A stretch of DNA of 64,000 bases from Sinorhizobium sp. RAC02 (GTDB lineage: Bacteria; Pseudomonadota; Alphaproteobacteria; Rhizobiales; Rhizobiaceae). The DNA is taken from contig NZ_CP016452.1 in NCBI RefSeq assembly GCF_001713395.1, positions 248,001 through 312,000 on the forward strand. The letters are read 5' to 3'. The position numbers and the translations under genes are program-made. Under the pieces are notes generated by a model. The model saw nothing but the letters and a program-made list of their open reading frames with translations, was not told where the DNA came from and did not search any database. Positions 15,821 through 24,534 of this stretch are shown piece by piece (position 1 is the first letter of the stretch; each line of letters begins with the position of its first letter).

Positions 15821-18620
15821 GAAGGCGGCTCCCTTCCCCATCGAAGGCACAGGAGGAGACGATGCGCGCGCGCCTGATATCCCCGAGATGCTGCAGCTCG
15901 ATAACGTCACCCATGCGCGACAGGCCGCGTTCGATCAGCCCGAGCGCGATCGGCCTCTGCAGGGCCGGGCTGAAATAGCTCGACGTGACATAGCCAGTGC
16001 TGCGAGGTTTTCCCGCTTGCCGTTCGATGCCATGCGCGCCGGTCGGCAGCACACCCTTGCCGTCTGCTGCCTCAAGGCCGACGAACTGCCGCCGATCGGG
16101 CCGAGCCGCATCCTCGGTGATCAGCGAGCGGCGGCCGATGAACTCCGCCTTCTTGCGTTCCAGCGGCGCGGTGAGGCCGAAATCCATCGGGCGGCTCGTG
16201 CCATCGGTATCCTTTCCGATGACGATATAGCCTTTCTCCGCACGCAGGATCATCAGGGCCTCAAGGCCAAGCAGCGTCGCACCGAAGGCCTCGCCGGCCT
16301 GTCGCAGCCGCGCCCAGAGCGTTGCGGCGCGGTCAGCCGGCACGGATATTTCGTAGGAGCGTTCGCCGGTGAAGCTGATGCGGGCAATCCGCACCGCAAC
16401 GCCATCCACGCTGCCGGCGACGACGGCCATGTGCGGCAGGGTCACATCGTCAAGCGCGACGCCGAAGCCAATGCTTTCCACAAGTGCCCTCGCCCGTGGG
16501 CCGGCGACCGTCAACGTCGCCATCTCGGCCGTGGCGTTGTGGATGAAGACGCGCCGCTTGTCGAAGCGATCCTGCCGCCATTCCTCCAGAAGGGCGTGCA
16601 CACCTGCCACATGCGAGGACGAGCAGGACACGACGAAGCGATTTTCATCAAGCCGAACCAGCACGCCATCGTCGTAAATGTTGCCGCCCTCCGTCAGGAT
16701 GAACCCGTAGCGGCAGCGACCAGGCGCCAGCGTCGACATGGTGTTGTAATAGACGAAGTCGAGGAAAGATGCGGCATCCGGGCCAATGACCTCGATCTTG
16801 CCGAGTGGCGAGCCATCGAACAGCGCCACGCCCTCCCGGACAGCCTTCGCTTCCGTCTGGATACGCTCTTCCGGCGCACCGGCACCGTAGAAGGCGGGCC
16901 GAAGCCAACCGCCATATTCACGGAAGACGGCACTATCGGCCCGATGCGCCTTTTCAAGCGGCAGACGGCGCAGCGGGTTCATGCGTGTGCCGGAGCGGAC
17001 GCCTGTGAAGGAGGCCAGCGGCACCGGCGTGAAGGGTGGACGATAGGTTGTCGTGCCGACCTCGGGAATACGGCGGCCCGTGATTTCGGCCATCAAGGCA
17101 AGACCGTTGACGTTTGAGGTCTTGCCCTGGTCCGTCGCCATGCCGAGTGTTGTGTAGCGTTTCAGGTGCTCGACGGAGACGAAGTTCTCCCGCACTGCCA
17201 GTTCGACGTCCTTGGCAGTGACATCGTTCTGGAGGTCGATCCAGACCCGCTCTTTCGCGCCCGGTTTCGGCCAGGCTGCGACGATGCCGAAATCGCGGTT
17301 CGCGCCGTCCGCAAGTGCTCTCGGAAGGCCGAAATGCCCTGCGGCGGCACCGACCACCTCAACGCCCTCGACCAGCCGGCCAGGAACGAAAGCGAGGATA
17401 TCGTCGCGCCAGTCGAGTTTACCTTGCGCCTGGCAATAGAGATGCACGGTCGGCGTGAAGCCGCCCGAGACAAGCACCGCGTCCGCTTCCAGCACGCTTC
17501 CATCGGACAGCCTCACCGCGTTGACGGCGTTGCGGCCGGCCGCCGCGACAACCGTGACACCTTTCAGCACGCGCACGCCAGCAACCGATGCGGCATCGCA
17601 ACGATAGTCGACGACCGTAGCATCGGCCCCCGTCGCCGCCAGCGCTTCGGCCGTCTCGTAGGCAAACCCGTTGTTCGTCGCGATGACCACTTTTCGGCCG
17701 ACGGCGACACCGAAGCGACGGAGGTAGACCAGCGCGGCCTCTGCCGACATGACACCGGGCAGATCGTTGTTACCAAAGGGCAGTGGCCGTTCGATCGCAC
17801 CGGTGGCCAATATGATCGACCCGGCGCGAACACGCCAAAGCCGGTCGGGGCCGCCGCTTTCGCCCTTCTGGTTGAGCCCGATGAGATGGTGATCGTAGAT
17901 GCCGAAGGCAGTCGTGCCGGTCAGCGGCAAAGCTCCGGCCTGCTGCAGTTCAGCGGTAACGTGCGACGCCCATTCGGCACCGGATTTCCCCTCGATGGTC
18001 GCCGCGCGGTAAAGCAGGCTGCCACCCGCCTGCAAACCATCGTCGCACAGTACAACGCGCTTACCCGCCCGCACTGCATCACGCGCGGCAAGCAGACCCG
18101 CAGGCCCCGCGCCAATCACCAGCACGTCGCAATGGTGGTTCACCTGCTCGGCGAAGGCAGGCCTTTTGGTAGTTTTGTCCAGCCGCCCGAGACCGGCCAT
18201 CTGCCGAATGCGCGACTCGAAGAGATGCCAGTTCGGGAACATGAAGGTCTTGTAGTAGAAGGCGGCCGGGATGAAGCGGGAAAAGGCATCGAGGAAGGCG
18301 TGGCGATCCTTTTCCGCGCTCGGCTCCGCATTGACGCTGCGCACCGCAAGGCCGTCAGCGGCGAGCACCTGCGTGGCGCGTGTGTTCGGCATGCCGCCCG
18401 CAATATCCACGAGGGCGTTTGGCTCCTCGACACCCGCGCCCCAGAGGCCGCGCGGACGGTGATACTTGAAGCTCCGGCCAAGCACGGAAATTCCGCCGGC
18501 AAGCAGCGCCGACGCGACCGTGTCCCCGGCAAAGCCTTCGACCGTCACGCCGTCAAAGGTGAAGGTGAGCGGTCGTGACCGATCGACGGCCGTGCCGCCC
18601 TCAGTGCGCCAAGGCGTCAT
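15813..18620 (-). CDS. soxA: Sarcosine oxidase alpha subunit
   Basis: Large subunit of heterotetrameric sarcosine oxidase, which demethylates sarcosine to glycine, producing formaldehyde (or 5,10-methylene-tetrahydrofolate) and H2O2. The 935-residue protein has an N-terminal ferredoxin-like domain (residues ~15-100), an NAD-binding Rossmann domain with GAGPAG at about 170-175, and a C-terminal GcvT-like folate domain from about 560 to the end (FLDFVYYNTMSTLAPGRCRYG, GERSYEISVPADRAATLW, GLEALMILRAEKGYIVIGKDTDG). The chosen start MTPWRTEGGTAVDRSRPLTF overlaps soxD by 20 bases; 13 extra codons upstream are also open but lie wholly inside soxD. Confidence 0.93.
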   Translation of the reverse strand: MTPWRTEGGTAVDRSRPLTFTFDGVTVEGFAGDTVASALLAGGISVLGRSFKYHRPRGLWGAGVEEPNALVDIAGGMPNTRATQVLAADGLAVRSVNAEPSAEKDRHAFLDAFSRFIPAAFYYKTFMFPNWHLFESRIRQMAGLGRLDKTTKRPAFAEQVNHHCDVLVIGAGPAGLLAARDAVRAGKRVVLCDDGLQAGGSLLYRAATIEGKSGAEWASHVTAELQQAGALPLTGTTAFGIYDHHLIGLNQKGESGGPDRLWRVRAGSIILATGAIERPLPFGNNDLPGVMSAEAALVYLRRFGVAVGRKVVIATNNGFAYETAEALAATGADATVVDYRCDAASVAGVRVLKGVTVVAAAGRNAVNAVRLSDGSVLEADAVLVSGGFTPTVHLYCQAQGKLDWRDDILAFVPGRLVEGVEVVGAAAGHFGLPRALADGANRDFGIVAAWPKPGAKERVWIDLQNDVTAKDVELAVRENFVSVEHLKRYTTLGMATDQGKTSNVNGLALMAEITGRRIPEVGTTTYRPPFTPVPLASFTGVRSGTRMNPLRRLPLEKAHRADSAVFREYGGWLRPAFYGAGAPEERIQTEAKAVREGVALFDGSPLGKIEVIGPDAASFLDFVYYNTMSTLAPGRCRYGFILTEGGNIYDDGVLVRLDENRFVVSCSSSHVAGVHALLEEWRQDRFDKRRVFIHNATAEMATLTVAGPRARALVESIGFGVALDDVTLPHMAVVAGSVDGVAVRIARISFTGERSYEISVPADRAATLWARLRQAGEAFGATLLGLEALMILRAEKGYIVIGKDTDGTSRPMDFGLTAPLERKKAEFIGRRSLITEDAARPDRRQFVGLEAADGKGVLPTGAHGIERQAGKPRSTGYVTSSYFSPALQRPIALGLIERGLSRMGDVIELQHLGDIRRARIVSSCAFDGEGSRLHA

Positions 18621-18885
18621 TGTCGCCTCCTTCGCCAAGCACGACGGACTGCGCCACACGGTGGTTCACCGTATCCCGCTCCATGCGGAAAATCTCGCCG
18701 CAGCTCATGTGCATCCAGATTTCGTTTGCCGCGCCGCGCGGGTTGTTGCGCTGGTAGAGATAGGCGGCCCATTCACCATCCGTCACCTCGCGAAACCCTT
18801 CCGGGCGATGGTTGCCGGCGTCGCCGCCGAAGTGGAATTCGCTCTCGCTTCTTGGTCCGCAGAAGGGGCATGGGAAAAGCTGCAT
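18601..18885 (-). CDS. soxD: Sarcosine oxidase delta subunit
   Basis: Small zinc-binding subunit of heterotetrameric sarcosine oxidase, 94 residues, the usual size. The zinc site is visible as Cys6 and Cys9 (PCPFCGPR) plus His59 and Cys62 (WMHMSCGEIF), matching the ligand pattern of the characterised complex. The segment GEWAAYLYQRNNPRG is diagnostic. It sits between soxB (9-base gap) and soxA (20-base overlap), the standard soxBDAG order. Confidence 0.93.
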   Translation of the reverse strand: MQLFPCPFCGPRSESEFHFGGDAGNHRPEGFREVTDGEWAAYLYQRNNPRGAANEIWMHMSCGEIFRMERDTVNHRVAQSVVLGEGGDNDALAH

Positions 18886-18894
18886 GAAAACCTC

Positions 18895-20148
18895 CTAATG
18901 CGCGATGCCGGAGCCGGCAGCCTCGTCGATCAGTCGCCCACGTGAAAAGCGGTCGAGATCGAAGGGGCGGCTGACATCGTGGTGTTTGCCCGTCGCCAGC
19001 AGATGGGCGAGTAGCGTGCCGCCGGCGGGAATGGCCTTGAAGCCTCCCGTACCCCAGCCGCAATTGAGGAAGAGCCCCGGCAGCGGGCTCTCCCCGACGA
19101 TCGGCGAAGAGTCCGGCGTCACATCGACGATACCGGCCCATTGCCGCATCAGCCGGAGCTGGCGGAACGACGGGAACATTTCAAGCAACCCCGAGACGAC
19201 CTCCTCCAGAACCGGCAGGTTACCGCGCTGGCCATAGGAGGGAACCCGGTCGAGAGCCCCGCCGAGAACGAGCTCCCCCTTGTCCGACTGGCTGGCATAG
19301 GTACCTGTCCCGGGCGAGAGCACGACCGTATCGAGCACCGGCTTGATCGGCTCGGAAACACAGGCCTGAAGGGCATAGGAGGTGATCGGCAGGCGGAAGC
19401 CGGCCTTGGCCGCGAGATGCGATGAGTGGCCTGCAACGACCATGCCCGTGCGCTCCGCACGGATCTCGCCACGGCTGGTCTTCACGCCCCGGCACCGTCC
19501 GCCCTCGATCAGGAATTCCTCCACCTCACAGGACTGGATGATATCGACGCCCAGCCAGTCGGCGGCGCGCGCATAGCCCCAGGCGACGGCATCGTGCCGC
19601 GCCGTACCGGCCCTGCCCTGCCAGACGCCGCCGAACACGGGATAGCGTGCTTCCGGAGAGAAATCTGCGAGCGGCAGGACGCGGCGCACATCCTCGACGC
19701 CGAACAATTCCGCATCCGTACCGTTGATCTGCATGGCATTGACCGTCCGCGCCGCCATCTCCATCTCGGCCTCCGAGTGGGCGAGCGTGATGATGCCGCG
19801 CTGCGACAGCATAATGTTGTAGTTGAGATCCCGGCCGAGCGTTTCGTAGAGGCGCAACGCCATGTCATAGAGCGCCGTACTCTCTGGGAAGAAGTAGTTG
19901 GAGCGCACGACGGTCGTGTTGCGGCCCGTATTGCCGCCACCGAGCCAACCCTTTTCGATGACCGCAATATTTCTGATGCCGTGCACTTTGGCGAGGTAAT
20001 AGGCCGTCGCCAGACCATGCCCGCCACCACCGATGATCAGGATGTCGTAGCGCGGCTTCGGCTCCGGCGAGCGCCAGGCTTGCTGCCAGCCCTTCTGCCC
20101 CCGAAGGCCTTCCTTGAACAGCGAAAGTGCAGAGTAGTGTCGTGTCAT
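18895..20148 (-). CDS. soxB: Sarcosine oxidase beta subunit
   Basis: Flavoprotein subunit that carries out sarcosine oxidation. The 417-residue product from ATG 20148 begins MTRHYSALSLFKEGLRGQKG, the normal SoxB N-terminus, so longer upstream readings are rejected. The FAD dinucleotide motif IIGGGGHGLATAY lies at ~38-50. His185 in GTARHDAVAWGYAR corresponds to the histidine that covalently binds FMN. The C-terminus has GIVDVTPDSSPIVGESPLPG and CGWGTGGFKAIPAGG. It is the first sox gene, preceded by a spacer carrying a TetR-type palindrome, and the TetR gene lies upstream in the same orientation. Confidence 0.93.
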   Translation of the reverse strand: MTRHYSALSLFKEGLRGQKGWQQAWRSPEPKPRYDILIIGGGGHGLATAYYLAKVHGIRNIAVIEKGWLGGGNTGRNTTVVRSNYFFPESTALYDMALRLYETLGRDLNYNIMLSQRGIITLAHSEAEMEMAARTVNAMQINGTDAELFGVEDVRRVLPLADFSPEARYPVFGGVWQGRAGTARHDAVAWGYARAADWLGVDIIQSCEVEEFLIEGGRCRGVKTSRGEIRAERTGMVVAGHSSHLAAKAGFRLPITSYALQACVSEPIKPVLDTVVLSPGTGTYASQSDKGELVLGGALDRVPSYGQRGNLPVLEEVVSGLLEMFPSFRQLRLMRQWAGIVDVTPDSSPIVGESPLPGLFLNCGWGTGGFKAIPAGGTLLAHLLATGKHHDVSRPFDLDRFSRGRLIDEAAGSGIAH

Positions 20149-20280
20149 CGGAAAGCACCCGCACGCGCCTCGGCGCAGCGATGAAATGGCAAGGCTGAGT
20201 GCGGCTTCATGCGCTGTCTCATGGATAAGGAACCGGTCGATCAAGCCCCTCCGCTTGATCCGCGATATGCATATTTCCAC

Positions 20281-20296
20281 TAGACACAAATGTCCA
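20281..20296. promoter_or_regulatory. Candidate TetR-family operator upstream of soxB
   Basis: TAGACA-CAAA-TGTCCA, an inverted repeat with one mismatch, of the TAGACA-N4-TGTCTA type frequently bound by TetR/AcrR proteins. It lies about 135 bases before the soxB start and about 95 bases after the stop of the TetR gene 20389-21051. Confidence 0.5.
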
Positions 20297-20388
20297 GAAG
20301 ATTGCAAGAAGATGTGCGTGGTGACGACCATCCGTCGCTTAGCATGCCTAATTCCAGCAATCCGCAGACGTACAGCAATGCCTATTGC

Positions 20389-21051
20389 TCAGCCGTCGGG
20401 CTGAACACGCCGCATCAATGTTTCGAAAGCCTCAACTTCGGCATCGGATGCCTCGCGACCAGTGAAGCTGAGGAGATAAGGGCGCAGGAGACGCAACCGC
20501 ATCTCCCGGTCATCGCGCATGCCGAGCGTGAAATGACCGATCTGCGTGAAGTAGAGGACCCGGGCCCGGATGAAGGCTTCGTCCTGCGGATAATCGTAAC
20601 GCAGGAACATGCGCGTCACCGCATCGACACGCTGATCATCCGCCTGATCGACAATGCCGCGCACCGATGCATCCACCTGCCCCCAGGAACGGACGGCGGC
20701 ATCGAGGCGCGGGCTGAAGAGATCAGGGTCAACCCAGCATTCGAAAATGTGGCATACGGCTTTGGTGACGGTCGGCGCCGGCCGAAGCGCCCGCTCAATG
20801 ATAGGACTGGTGTTCTTTCGCAGCCAGTATTCGATGAGTTCGCGGTGCAGTTCCTGCAGGTCGGCGAAGAACCAGTAGAAGCTCGACCGCGAGACGGCGA
20901 GCGTCTTGGCCATAACCTGGATCTTCACATTGGCGATGCCTTCTCCAATGAGTGCCTCGATTCCTGCCACGATCCAGGCCTCACGTGTCATGCGGCCGGC
21001 TGTCTGTTTGGAAGCAGATGGCCTTGCCACCGAGGGCCTTGTAGCACTCAC
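20389..21051 (-). CDS. TetR/AcrR family transcriptional regulator
   Basis: 220-residue regulator. The N-terminal helix-turn-helix is within residues ~20-70 (TREAWIVAGIEALIGEGIAN, VQVMAKTLAVSRSSFYWFF-like segment), followed by an all-helical ligand domain. The final helices contain RDDREMRLRLLRPYLLSFTG. The gene reads leftward ahead of soxB, and a TAGACA-type palindrome lies in the soxB promoter spacer, so it probably controls the sarcosine oxidase operon. It could instead regulate the upstream polyamine genes. Confidence 0.85.
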   Translation of the reverse strand: MSATRPSVARPSASKQTAGRMTREAWIVAGIEALIGEGIANVKIQVMAKTLAVSRSSFYWFFADLQELHRELIEYWLRKNTSPIIERALRPAPTVTKAVCHIFECWVDPDLFSPRLDAAVRSWGQVDASVRGIVDQADDQRVDAVTRMFLRYDYPQDEAFIRARVLYFTQIGHFTLGMRDDREMRLRLLRPYLLSFTGREASDAEVEAFETLMRRVQPDG

Positions 21052-21269
21052 GAGTTTTCCCCTTGGCGGGCTTCATCGCCGCGCGCACCGAATTCGGTGT
21101 GCCATGTTGCCCAAAGCCAAAGAGATATCAAGTTCGCGGCACAGACCCGCAACGTCGCCCAGGCCGATTTAAAAAACGCTTTTGGCGTTGATGAGGTTCG
21201 ACCTCTGCCGTCGCAGATCTGGCTGGAGCACTGACCGTTTCCCTTGTGTTACGCATACGCGTCTGCCTG

Positions 21270-22289
21270 CTACTGCGAAATGCCAGAGATGAAAGCTGCC
21301 AAAGTTGCGGCAAGGAAGGGTGAAACATAGCCTCCCTCCTGAACTATGACGGTCGGGATTCGTAGCTTCGCGATGTGCTGCCCGATGCGGTTGAAATGCC
21401 CGTCGTCCACTCTCATGCAAGCAAAGGGATCGTTCACGGATGCGTCAAGGCCGAGAGCCAGGACAAGGAAGTCGGCGCCAAACCGTCGGACGTCTTCACA
21501 TGCCGTCCGCACCGCCACCAGATACGCCGCGCCGTCGCTGCCGAGTGGAAGGGGGAAATTGCGGTTCTTTCCCGCCCCCGCGCCGCCCCCCGCCTCATCG
21601 GCATAACCAGCATAGTAGGGGTAGAGATACGCGGGGTCGCCGTGCACTGACAGCGTCAGCACGTCACCGCGATCATAGAACATCGTCTGCGTGCCGTTGC
21701 CATGGTGCACATCGATGTCGAGGATTGCGACACGCCGCCCCGCCACGACCGCCTGTTCGGCGGCAAGGGCGGAATTGTTGAGATAGCAGAAGCCGCCGGC
21801 CTTGTCGCGATAGGCATGATGGCCAGGCGGACGACACAGGGCATAGACCATGTCCTCGCCGTCAAGCACGCGCCGGGAAGCATCGAGTGCGGTCAAAGCG
21901 CTCGCTTTTGCAGCTTCCCACGTTCCTTCAACAAGGACGCAGCCTGCATCCGCCTGGTAGAAGCCGGCACGACCGAGAAGATCGTCAGGGCGCCGGTTCA
22001 TGTAGATATTCGGGTGAATGCTGGAGCGCAACTCCGGACCATTGCCGGGGATCGCGCGCCAGGCGGCAAAACCGTTCTCCAGAAAATCAAGATAGCCGCC
22101 ATCGTGCAGGCCATGGATCAGGGCCGTATCGTCACCAGCAGGGGCGACGATACTGACACCGGCCAGCGCCAGCCCTTCACGAAGCTTCTCGATGCGCTCG
22201 GGAACCTCGAGATTGGGCTGTAGCACGCCGCCTGCAATCCGCGTCAAGGGCCGGTGCAGCGACTGCCGCTCGTCATAGATCGCCAGCAC
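21270..22289 (-). CDS. Histone deacetylase-like amidohydrolase (acetylpolyamine amidohydrolase family)
   Basis: Zinc amidohydrolase of the HDAC superfamily, 339 residues from a GTG start at 22289. GAGGAG lies 6 bases before that GTG, whereas the upstream ATG at 22385 would overlap the aminotransferase gene. Active-site residues are His157-His158 (RPPGHHA), zinc ligands Asp193 and His195 (LDIDVHHGNGTQTMFYD) and Asp282 (LGLDASVND). Family members remove acetyl groups from acetylated polyamines or hydrolyse related amides. It follows a class III aminotransferase and PotABCD-type importer genes, so it probably deacylates imported N-acylpolyamines before transamination. Confidence 0.88.
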   Translation of the reverse strand: MLAIYDERQSLHRPLTRIAGGVLQPNLEVPERIEKLREGLALAGVSIVAPAGDDTALIHGLHDGGYLDFLENGFAAWRAIPGNGPELRSSIHPNIYMNRRPDDLLGRAGFYQADAGCVLVEGTWEAAKASALTALDASRRVLDGEDMVYALCRPPGHHAYRDKAGGFCYLNNSALAAEQAVVAGRRVAILDIDVHHGNGTQTMFYDRGDVLTLSVHGDPAYLYPYYAGYADEAGGGAGAGKNRNFPLPLGSDGAAYLVAVRTACEDVRRFGADFLVLALGLDASVNDPFACMRVDDGHFNRIGQHIAKLRIPTVIVQEGGYVSPFLAATLAAFISGISQ

Positions 22290-22299
22290 CGCGGCCTCC

Positions 22300-23685
22300 T
22301 CACTGCTTGCCGAGTCGCCCGCCGCCCGCCAGGTAAGCGTCCAGGGATCGGTCCAACGCATCGCGGAACCGCGAAACGATCGCATCGATCTGCTCCGGTG
22401 TGCTGATCAGCGGCGGGGCAAAGGCGATCGCCGTGCCGAGCGACCGGCAAACCAGCCCATTCTCGAAGGCGCGGTTCTGGATACCGACACCGAACTGCAT
22501 GTCGGCCGGGAAGGCTTCGCGTGTTTCCTTGTCTCGGACAATCTCGACGCCCCACATCAGGCCGACGCCGCGCACCTCGCCGACGAGCGGGTGGTCGATG
22601 AGCGGTCGCATTCCCTCGGCCATGCGCTCTTCAAGTGCGGCGACGCCATCGATGATCCCGTCCTCCTCGTAGATCCGCAGCGCCTCGACGCCCACCGCAC
22701 AGGCCACCGGATGAGCGCCATAGGTATAGCCGTGCCCAAAGACGCCGATCTTCTCGCTCTGCGCCCGCATGCCGGAATAGAGGCGCTCGGACAGAAGCAC
22801 CGCCGAGAGCGGCATGTAGGCGGCCGTCAGAGCCTTGGCACAGGTGATCATGTCCGGCTCCAGCCCGAATGTCTGGCTACCCCACCAGGCGCCGGTGCGC
22901 CCGAAACCGGTAATAACCTCGTCGGCCACCAGAAGCACGTCGTGCTGCTTCAGGACCTTCTGGATCTTCTCGAAGTAGGTTTTCGGCGGGATGACCACAC
23001 CGCCGGTGCCCATGGCGGGCTCGGCAAAGAATGCGGCCACCGTGTCCGGTCCTTCGGCCACGATCAGCGCATCCAGCTCGTCGGCCAGGCGCGTGGCAAA
23101 GCCCTCCTCCGTCTCGCCCGGCAGGCCCTCGCGATAGAAATGGGGGCATGTCACATGCAGGAAGCCGGGAAGCGGCAGATTGAATTCACGGTGCAGGTGC
23201 GGCAGGCCGGTGATGCTGGCCGAGGCGATGGAGGTGCCGTGGTAACCACGGTTGCGGGCGATGATCTTCTTCTTCTCCGGCTTGCCCTGGGCGTGGAAAT
23301 AGTACCAGGCGAGCTTGACGGCCGTGTCATTCGCTTCCGAGCCCGAGCTTTGGAACAGCACCTTCGACATCGGCACGGGCGCGATCTTCAGGAGACGTTC
23401 CGACAGCTCGATCGCCGGCTCCGTCGCGCGATGGGCGAAGTTCTGGTAGTAGGGCAAGGTGTTGAGCTGACGGGTGGCGGCATCGACCAGCCGCTTCTCG
23501 CTCATGCCGAGTGCCGCGCACCAGAGGCCGGACATGCCCTCGATATATTGCTTGCCGTCGTCGTCATAGACATAGGCGCCTTCGCCCCGCGCCATGATTG
23601 TCGGTCCGACGGCTTCATGGGTGGCCAGATTGGTTTGCGGGTGGATTTGGGACGCGATATCGCGCATGCGAAGCGAGTTGTACAT
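22300..23685 (-). CDS. Class III omega-aminotransferase (putrescine/polyamine-pyruvate type)
   Basis: PLP-dependent aminotransferase of 461 residues. Asp255 (LLVADEVITGFGRTGAWWG) contacts the pyridine nitrogen and Lys284 (ITCAKALTAAYMPLSAV) forms the Schiff base. FQSSGSEANDTAVKLAWYY and NRGYHGTSIASASITG are typical of the SpuC/omega-amino acid-pyruvate group. It likely converts a terminal amine, such as putrescine, to an aldehyde using pyruvate. It is downstream of potABCD-like genes (gap 39 bases) and 11 bases before the deacetylase-like gene. Exact amine donor is not determinable by eye. Confidence 0.88.
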   Translation of the reverse strand: MYNSLRMRDIASQIHPQTNLATHEAVGPTIMARGEGAYVYDDDGKQYIEGMSGLWCAALGMSEKRLVDAATRQLNTLPYYQNFAHRATEPAIELSERLLKIAPVPMSKVLFQSSGSEANDTAVKLAWYYFHAQGKPEKKKIIARNRGYHGTSIASASITGLPHLHREFNLPLPGFLHVTCPHFYREGLPGETEEGFATRLADELDALIVAEGPDTVAAFFAEPAMGTGGVVIPPKTYFEKIQKVLKQHDVLLVADEVITGFGRTGAWWGSQTFGLEPDMITCAKALTAAYMPLSAVLLSERLYSGMRAQSEKIGVFGHGYTYGAHPVACAVGVEALRIYEEDGIIDGVAALEERMAEGMRPLIDHPLVGEVRGVGLMWGVEIVRDKETREAFPADMQFGVGIQNRAFENGLVCRSLGTAIAFAPPLISTPEQIDAIVSRFRDALDRSLDAYLAGGGRLGKQ

Positions 23686-23724
23686 GGTTTTCCTCCTGGA
23701 ACTACAAGTGGCGCACGGCGCGTA

Positions 23725-24534
23725 CTACGCGTCCTTGCGCTTTACGAACTGGGCAGCGATGAGTACGACGATCGAAAGCGCCACCAGCATGGACGAGATG
23801 GCGGCAACGGTCGGATCGACCTGATCGCGGATATTGGCGAACATGCGCTTGGTCAGCGTGGAATTGGAGCCGCTGGAAACGAACAGCGAGACGACGACCT
23901 CGTCGAAGGACGTAACAAAGGCAAACAACATGCCCGAAAGCACCGAGATACGGATCTGCGGCAGCGTGACGGTGAGGAAGGCGGCCACCGGCGACGCTCC
24001 CAGGCTGCGGGCCGCCCGTTCGAGATTGGGATCGAAACCCTTCAGCCCGTTGCCAACGGCGATCATGACGAAGGGGATAGCAAGCGTCGTATGCGCCAGC
24101 ACGAGGCCGGTGATCGTGTTGTTGAGGCCGAAGCGCGCATAGACGAAGAAGACACCGATGGCGACGAAGATCAGTGGGATCATCATCGGCAGCATCAGGA
24201 GACCACGGGTCGCCGGCGCCAGGAGACTGGTGGTCTTGTAGAGACCGTAGGAGGCCAGGGTTCCGAGCACGGTGGCCAGTACCGTCGTCAGGCCCGCCAC
24301 CTTCAGCGACACGACCGCGGACTGGATCCATTCCGGCGAAGTGAAAAAGGCTTCATACCAGCGAAGGCTGAGATTGCGCGGCGGAAACTCGAGATATTGC
24401 GAGTCCGAGAATGACATCGGGATGACGAGGATGCAGGGGATGATCAGGAAGGCCATGACCAGGGCGACGGTCACATAGAGCCAGAGGCGCTGGCCATGCG
24501 TGATCTGGGTGGATGTGGCAGGCGTGTTCAGCAT
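23725..24534 (-). CDS. potC: Spermidine/putrescine-type ABC transporter permease (PotC family)
   Basis: Inner-membrane permease, 269 residues, with about six helices and the coupling motif ERAARSLGASPVAAFLTVTLPQI. The start at 24534 (MLNTPATSTQITHGQR) overlaps the potB stop as TGATG; a longer upstream reading only covers potB. PotC-like features include FPPRNLSLRWYEAFF and FDEVVVSLFVSSG. It would pair with PotB to import polyamines or their acyl derivatives. Confidence 0.88.
   Translation of the reverse strand: MLNTPATSTQITHGQRLWLYVTVALVMAFLIIPCILVIPMSFSDSQYLEFPPRNLSLRWYEAFFTSPEWIQSAVVSLKVAGLTTVLATVLGTLASYGLYKTTSLLAPATRGLLMLPMMIPLIFVAIGVFFVYARFGLNNTITGLVLAHTTLAIPFVMIAVGNGLKGFDPNLERAARSLGASPVAAFLTVTLPQIRISVLSGMLFAFVTSFDEVVVSLFVSSGSNSTLTKRMFANIRDQVDPTVAAISSMLVALSIVVLIAAQFVKRKDA

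Noticed and set aside
22591..24414. A 607-codon plus-strand open frame opposite the aminotransferase and potC
   Set aside because: It has His/Arg/Asp-rich antisense composition and no motif; the minus-strand genes are well supported.
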